Assembly: GCA_002110485.1 (NCBI GenBank)
Contig: MOWL01000048.1
Span: 124,001-188,000 of the forward strand
Direction: 5' to 3'
Source of the DNA: Emergomyces orientalis
Taxonomy: Eukaryota; Ascomycota; Eurotiomycetes; Onygenales; Ajellomycetaceae
DNA length: 64,000 nt
The notes under the pieces are model-generated. The model saw only the letters and a list, made by a program, of their open reading frames with translations. It was not told the origin of the DNA and ran no database searches. The position numbers were made by a program, and so were the translations under genes. Shown one piece after another: positions 59,742-64,000 of this stretch. The first letter of the stretch is position 1; each line of letters starts with the position of its first letter.

Positions 59742-60235
59742 GATATCGAAAAAGTCATGCAGGATTACAAGCACACCCGTGTCTTTGACTCTTATTGGCT
59801 GAAGTAGCTGACTGCGCTATGGGCATTGGATTCTCAGGGCAGCGCAACTGTTGCTTAGTAACGGTATACCCTCTTTTCCCACACACACTAGGGCGGTTTT
59901 CTTCCTCAGTTCAGCCCTCCAATGCCCCTGCGCTACCAATTCTTCTGCCTGTGATATGGTCATAGTTTCGCTTAAATGGTTTTCTTATTCGCGTCGAGAA
60001 CTTCAATTGGAGACCAACTATGCATAAGCACACCTTCGTAAGCTCGTAAGCTGAGAAGAAATAATGATAGCTGTGGTTACACAACCTTTAAATAAGCATA
60101 ATTAACTACTGGATCCACATCCGATATTGCTGAATCATCAAACACGTGACTAATCTCCTTAACGGCCTCAACCTCAAATCAAATTAGCAATTTTCCACAT
60201 CACACAGGACATAAAGTTGTGGTCTTTATCTGCGC

Positions 60236-62194
60236 ATGCGTAGATATTTCTCGAAACCTTCCCGCTGGGCATCCATCCCAAGCCCATCATGGACCAGGCC
60301 TTGCTATCTGACCTCTGTTAAGGGGGAACAGCCATGCAGCCCCAGTCTGAAAGCTCGTGAACGACATGGACTGATAAGGTGGCAGAGTACAGCCTCTGCT
60401 GTTGGTGAACCATCGTCGACCATTTATGCATTGTCAACAGCCCCGGGCCGAGCGGCCATTGCGATTGTTCGCATATCCGGACCAGCTTGTGTTCAGGTTT
60501 GTTCTCCCACAAAGGAACCTCCTTAATACTTTGTTCTGCTTTACTAAAGTTCGTTGCAATCGCGTACCTAGATCTATAACGCCCTCTGCCCCAAAAGTCC
60601 ACTGCCAAACCCCCGAGTTGCCGCCCTTCGCACCCTTTTCGACCCTTCTGTCTCTGCCTCGGTCAACACCATCCTTGACAGAGCTGTTGTGTTGCATTTC
60701 CCAGCCCCGAAAACAGTCACTGGAGAAGACATCCTTGAATTGCATATCCACGGCGGACCCGCCATCGTAAAAGCCGTTCTCAATGCAATACCCCGATGTG
60801 CGAAAGTTGTTTCTACCGAGAAAATCGCTCTACATTCCATCAGATACGCCGAACCCGGTGAATTCACCCGTCGCGCATTCCTCAACGATCGTCTATCGTT
60901 ACCCCAAATTGAAGCCCTAGGAAATACTCTCTCTGCTGAGACGGAGCAGCAGCGCCGTTTGGCGGTCCGAGGAACGAACGATTCTCTTGCATCTAGATAC
61001 GAACGTTGGCGTCATCAGCTACTTTATGCCCGTGGAGAACTGGAAGCGTTGATCGACTTTTCGGAGGATCAGCATTTCGACGAGTCAGCCGAGGAGTTCG
61101 TTTCTTCTATTACAGGAGAAGTTCGTAATTTGGTTCGACAAATTAACCTACACATTGAGAACGCTTCCAAAGGTGAATTATTGCGGAATGGGATCAAAGT
61201 TGCACTTCTCGGGGCTCCCAACGCCGGTAAAAGCTCGCTTTTGAACAGAATTGTCGGGAGAGAAACGGCTATCGTCAGCAGCGAGGAAGGAACTACAAGG
61301 GACATAGTGGATGTTGGTGTCGATCTCGGCGGTTACTTCTGCAAGTTTGGGGATATGGCTGGATTGCGATCTGGCCAGATGCCCATTGGTGCAGTGGAAC
61401 AAGAAGGTATTCGAAGAGCCAAGGCACGTGCGTTGGAATCGGATGTTGTTATTGTGGTTCTTTCGTTAGAAGAATGCGATAACGGGACGGGCACGAAGTT
61501 GGTCCTCGAGCCAGAGGTTGTTGATGCTGTTCGCAGCTGTATAGCGCTCGACAAGCACATGATTGTGGCAGTTAACAAGTCCGACAAATACTCACCAGCC
61601 ACCAATACGGCTGAAAGACAGGAAAGGCTAGTCAATAGCTTGGCCGAGGAAATCTCTTCCGTCGTACCCTGCGTTGCCCAAGATCAGATCTTCCTAATTT
61701 CATGTACAGAGGCCGAGAACGAGCAATCCCAAATGGTCGATCCCGGCAACATTCAAACCCTACTTGGGGGACTAATTCGCACATTTAAAAGGATATCGAC
61801 ACCATCTGAAATGCATAATGAAAATGACCAATTTGATAAATTATACTGGGAAGACTCATTGGGAGTCACGCATCGACAAAGTTCTAATTTACAAAAATGT
61901 GTCCAGCACTTAAATGACTTTCTATCCCAAATATGCCAAACTCCTGATAATGCTGGAAACGCTAAAAAAATTGAGGTGAGCATCGACGTCGTAACGGCGG
62001 CGGAACATCTTCGGTTTGCGGCCGATTATCTGGCGAAAATTACCGGTCGTGGTGAGAGCGGGGACGTGGAGGATGTCTTGGGAGTCGTATTCGAAAAGTA
62101 ATCCCTCCTAGCAATTGAACCCTCCGTTTCCCTTCGTGACGATCCCCGTGATACTAACGATATGACTGTCCACAGATTCTGCGTCGGCAAATGA
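60236..62194 (+). CDS. MSS1: Mitochondrial tRNA-modification GTPase MnmE/TrmE (Mss1, GTPBP3)
   Basis: Exons 60236-60496, 60572-62097 and 62176-62194 join to 601 residues. The first 50 residues are Arg/Ser-rich and look like a mitochondrial presequence. Then follow the N-terminal folate-binding domain (STAPGRAAIAIVRISG, then TGEDILELHIHGGPAIV), helical parts, and a G domain inside: G1 GAPNAGKSSL, G2 EEGTTRD, G3 DMAGLR (normally DTAG), G4 NKSD. The tiny last exon adds FCVGK, the invariant C-terminal C-x-GK motif with the catalytic cysteine. It modifies wobble uridine in mitochondrial tRNA together with Mto1. The final exon of 19 nt is easily missed by gene callers. Confidence 0.94.
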
Positions 62195-62404
62195 GCATAG
62201 GTTTCAGTTCCGTCGAAAAAAAAAACTATGAAAAAGCAAAATAGCCTGTAATCGAAACTCCGTCGTCCCGTCATAACGCAAGTCTTAAAACATCCTGGCT
62301 TGCTGTTCTGCTGTTCTGCCTTGCGATTCTACATCCCATCCTAAATTCTTATCGCAAATTCGAAACGTATCGCTCCACCCACCACCTTCCTTTTCACCCT
62401 CCGA

Positions 62405-62770
62405 CTATGAATCGTCGCTATCGCCATCGTTCACGTCATTGTAACCTCCCCGTCCTTGCAAATATAATGACATAGAGGTGGAGGATATGGATCGCTCGTT
62501 GGGACAGTTATAGCCGCCACGCCCCATCGATGCTTGCCTTTGGATAGGGTGGAGGCTGCGCGGAAGTTGCAACTGTATTGCGCGCGGATATTGATTTCTG
62601 ATGATCTCAGAACTGCGGCTGGTTGCCTTGGGATGAGATTGAGTCTATTCGATTCGGCCGTGGATTCCTCAGGCAGCTTTAGGTTCTAGGTGTTACTTCA
62701 GTTGTAACCTCCGCGACCCATGTGGTATATTTCTTGTTGGTTGTTGTTTGAGTCTTCGTGTTGTCCTGAG
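62405..62770 (-). CDS. 3' exons of a GRGGYN-repeat protein (DUF3602-like), 5' part unresolved
   Basis: On the minus strand two segments share the same motif. One at about 62770-62700 reads DSNNNQQEIYHMGRGGYN; the other, from an ATG at 62527, has MGRGGYN, then LQGRGGYND, and ends with an acidic tail (GDSDDS) and a stop at 62407-62405. Proteins of the fungal DUF3602 group carry spaced GRGGxxN motifs and have no known function. The two segments are in different frames and an intron is needed between them, unless the first one is a separate end. An upstream part may lie beyond 62780, where the strand is AT-rich. Confidence 0.45.
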
Positions 62771-64000
62771 AGAGCTGATAAATATATCAATCGAGGACGT
62801 TTCAAGGAGGTTAAATCGGTCAAAAAAGAATTATAAAGTAGGACGAAAAGCCTTAAAGAAAGATGTGAATTATTATGTATCTTGGTTAATGAAAGAATTC
62901 GAAAATGTAATTAAAAATGGAATATGTGTTTTATAATGTTTTATAAGAGAAGAAAGAAAACTAGGTTTCCAGGCAGAAAGGAAGAAATGATCGCGATATA
63001 TATAGCCCCGTTTTCATTTACTCTAGATTCCTGCCTAGCCACATAAACGCCAGATGAGAGATACAGATTGATACACCAGGCACCTAGGTCTTCAGGTATT
63101 CATTTGCGTGTTCTGACTAATATTATTCAATAATCCCAGTTGGTAGTTCATCCGAGAGAATATAAAAATAAAATGCGTGATACAACGAAAACAGCCACAA
63201 AAACGAATCCAGAAACAACCAAACAAAAACAACGGCTCAATGAAAAATGTTTGGAAATTGAAAATAAACTGAGCTAAAAGTCTTTCCCAGAACAAACGAA
63301 CAAGTCGCAAGGTCCCATCCATGCCATGCCATGCCATGCAACCCTGTTCCCTCAGCAGGTACAGCGCATACAGAGACAAATACAGAAGCGTGTATTATGC
63401 AGGCCGGGATTGACGACCAAGAAATATTCTGGTGTGCGTACAAGCCACGATTCAGATCCTCTTTTGGGGCTTATATGCTCCACTGCTCCCGTCCACTGAA
63501 AACCGCACGGTTCATTTCATGTTCATTCTGGGCGGGAGGCCCTGGTCGGGGTTGTGGGGGTCTCGACAAGGGCAAACATCGCGGGAAAACGAACGAAGCT
63601 AAGCCTTAAAGTCCGAGTCACACTTGACCATTTCGAGTTTGCTGGCACCAGGTCTATGAATGATAATAATGGGAGACGAATGATTTGAGGGCCTAGCCTT
63701 GGTGTGCCTATCCTATCCGCTTGGCCCAGGCACCAGAGTCTAAAATAAGACCATCTGTCTTGAATTGGTAATACCATCGATTGGTCGGAATAGACGTTTT
63801 TGTTTACGATTAAAAATATGAAGTTTTCCCTTTATTTGGCCATGTCAGATGGAACTTCACAATGACCAGAAGCAAGTCCAAACCCCCTTGCGCTGAGATA
63901 GAGATAAGAACAATCCGGTTTCAAAGTTTCAACAGAGACAAACGTTATATCCAATGGATGGCTCTAATATCACGTGTATCAGCCGCAAGTCACGGGCTGA
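62771..64000. other. Unassigned right end
   Basis: AT-rich sequence, then a CCATG repeat near 63317-63339 and mixed DNA. A small plus-strand frame at 62748-62936 is basic and AT-rich, and I do not accept it as a gene. The 5' exons of the GRGGYN protein may lie here. Confidence 0.4.

Noticed and set aside
62748..62936. Basic plus-strand open frame
   Set aside because: It overlaps the GRGGYN coding sequence on the other strand and is AT-driven Lys/Asn-rich.

Overview
The window is nuclear DNA of a filamentous ascomycete. Genes carry short GT-AG introns of about 40-110 nt, often with CTAAC-like branch sites, they lie on both strands, and AT-rich or low-complexity spacers separate them. The housekeeping set and the fungal-only families (HET, HeLo, HxnX/HxnM-type enzymes, opsB-like aspartic protease) fit Pezizomycotina, most likely Eurotiomycetes. 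I cannot name a species.

Left part (about 1-28.8 kb): seven genes match, family by family, the nicotinate (niacin) catabolic hxn genes of Aspergillus nidulans. They are an old-yellow-enzyme reductase (hxnT-like, 1091-2483 -), a molybdenum hydroxylase (hxnS-like, 4314-8887 +), a phenol-hydroxylase-type FAD monooxygenase (hxnV-like, 17394-19658 -), an amidase (hxnN-like, 20529-22455 +), a short-chain dehydrogenase (hxnW-like, 22670-23779 -), a NodB-fold cyclic imide hydrolase (hxnM-like, 24592-25781 +) and a salicylate-hydroxylase-type FAD monooxygenase (hxnX-like, 26879-28789 +). Together they would hydroxylate nicotinate, decarboxylate and further hydroxylate the ring, reduce it, oxidise it to a cyclic imide, open the imide and deamidate the product. 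In A. nidulans these genes sit in three separate clusters; here they form one linked group. The truncated gene at 1-282 lies where the regulator hxnR would be expected, but that is only a positional guess.

The group is split between hxnS and hxnV by an 8.5-kb block of different character: an unknown protein (9342-10322 -), a HeLo-plus-TPR protein (10422-12886 -), a broken gene (about 13110-13480 -) and a HET-domain protein (13810-16177 +). These are families of fungal allorecognition and programmed cell death.

Right part (29.6-64 kb): ordinary genes. They are a secreted histidine acid phosphatase, replication factor C subunit 2, a GPI-type aspartic protease, mitochondrial HemK/MTQ1 glutamine methyltransferase, an intron-containing tRNA-Gly(CCC), an LAT-family amino-acid permease, a Cyc2-like mitochondrial flavoprotein, phosphoserine aminotransferase, a cupredoxin-like single-pass membrane protein, a multi-C2H2 protein, an F-box relic, the mitochondrial MnmE/Mss1 tRNA-modification GTPase, and the 3' end of a GRGGYN-repeat (DUF3602-like) gene. 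Large gene-poor spacers (31.3-32.9, 34.4-37.7, 48.5-51.7, 53.1-56.8 kb) hold microsatellites, homopolymers and a possible LINE remnant. Exon boundaries were worked out by hand from splice motifs and reading frame.
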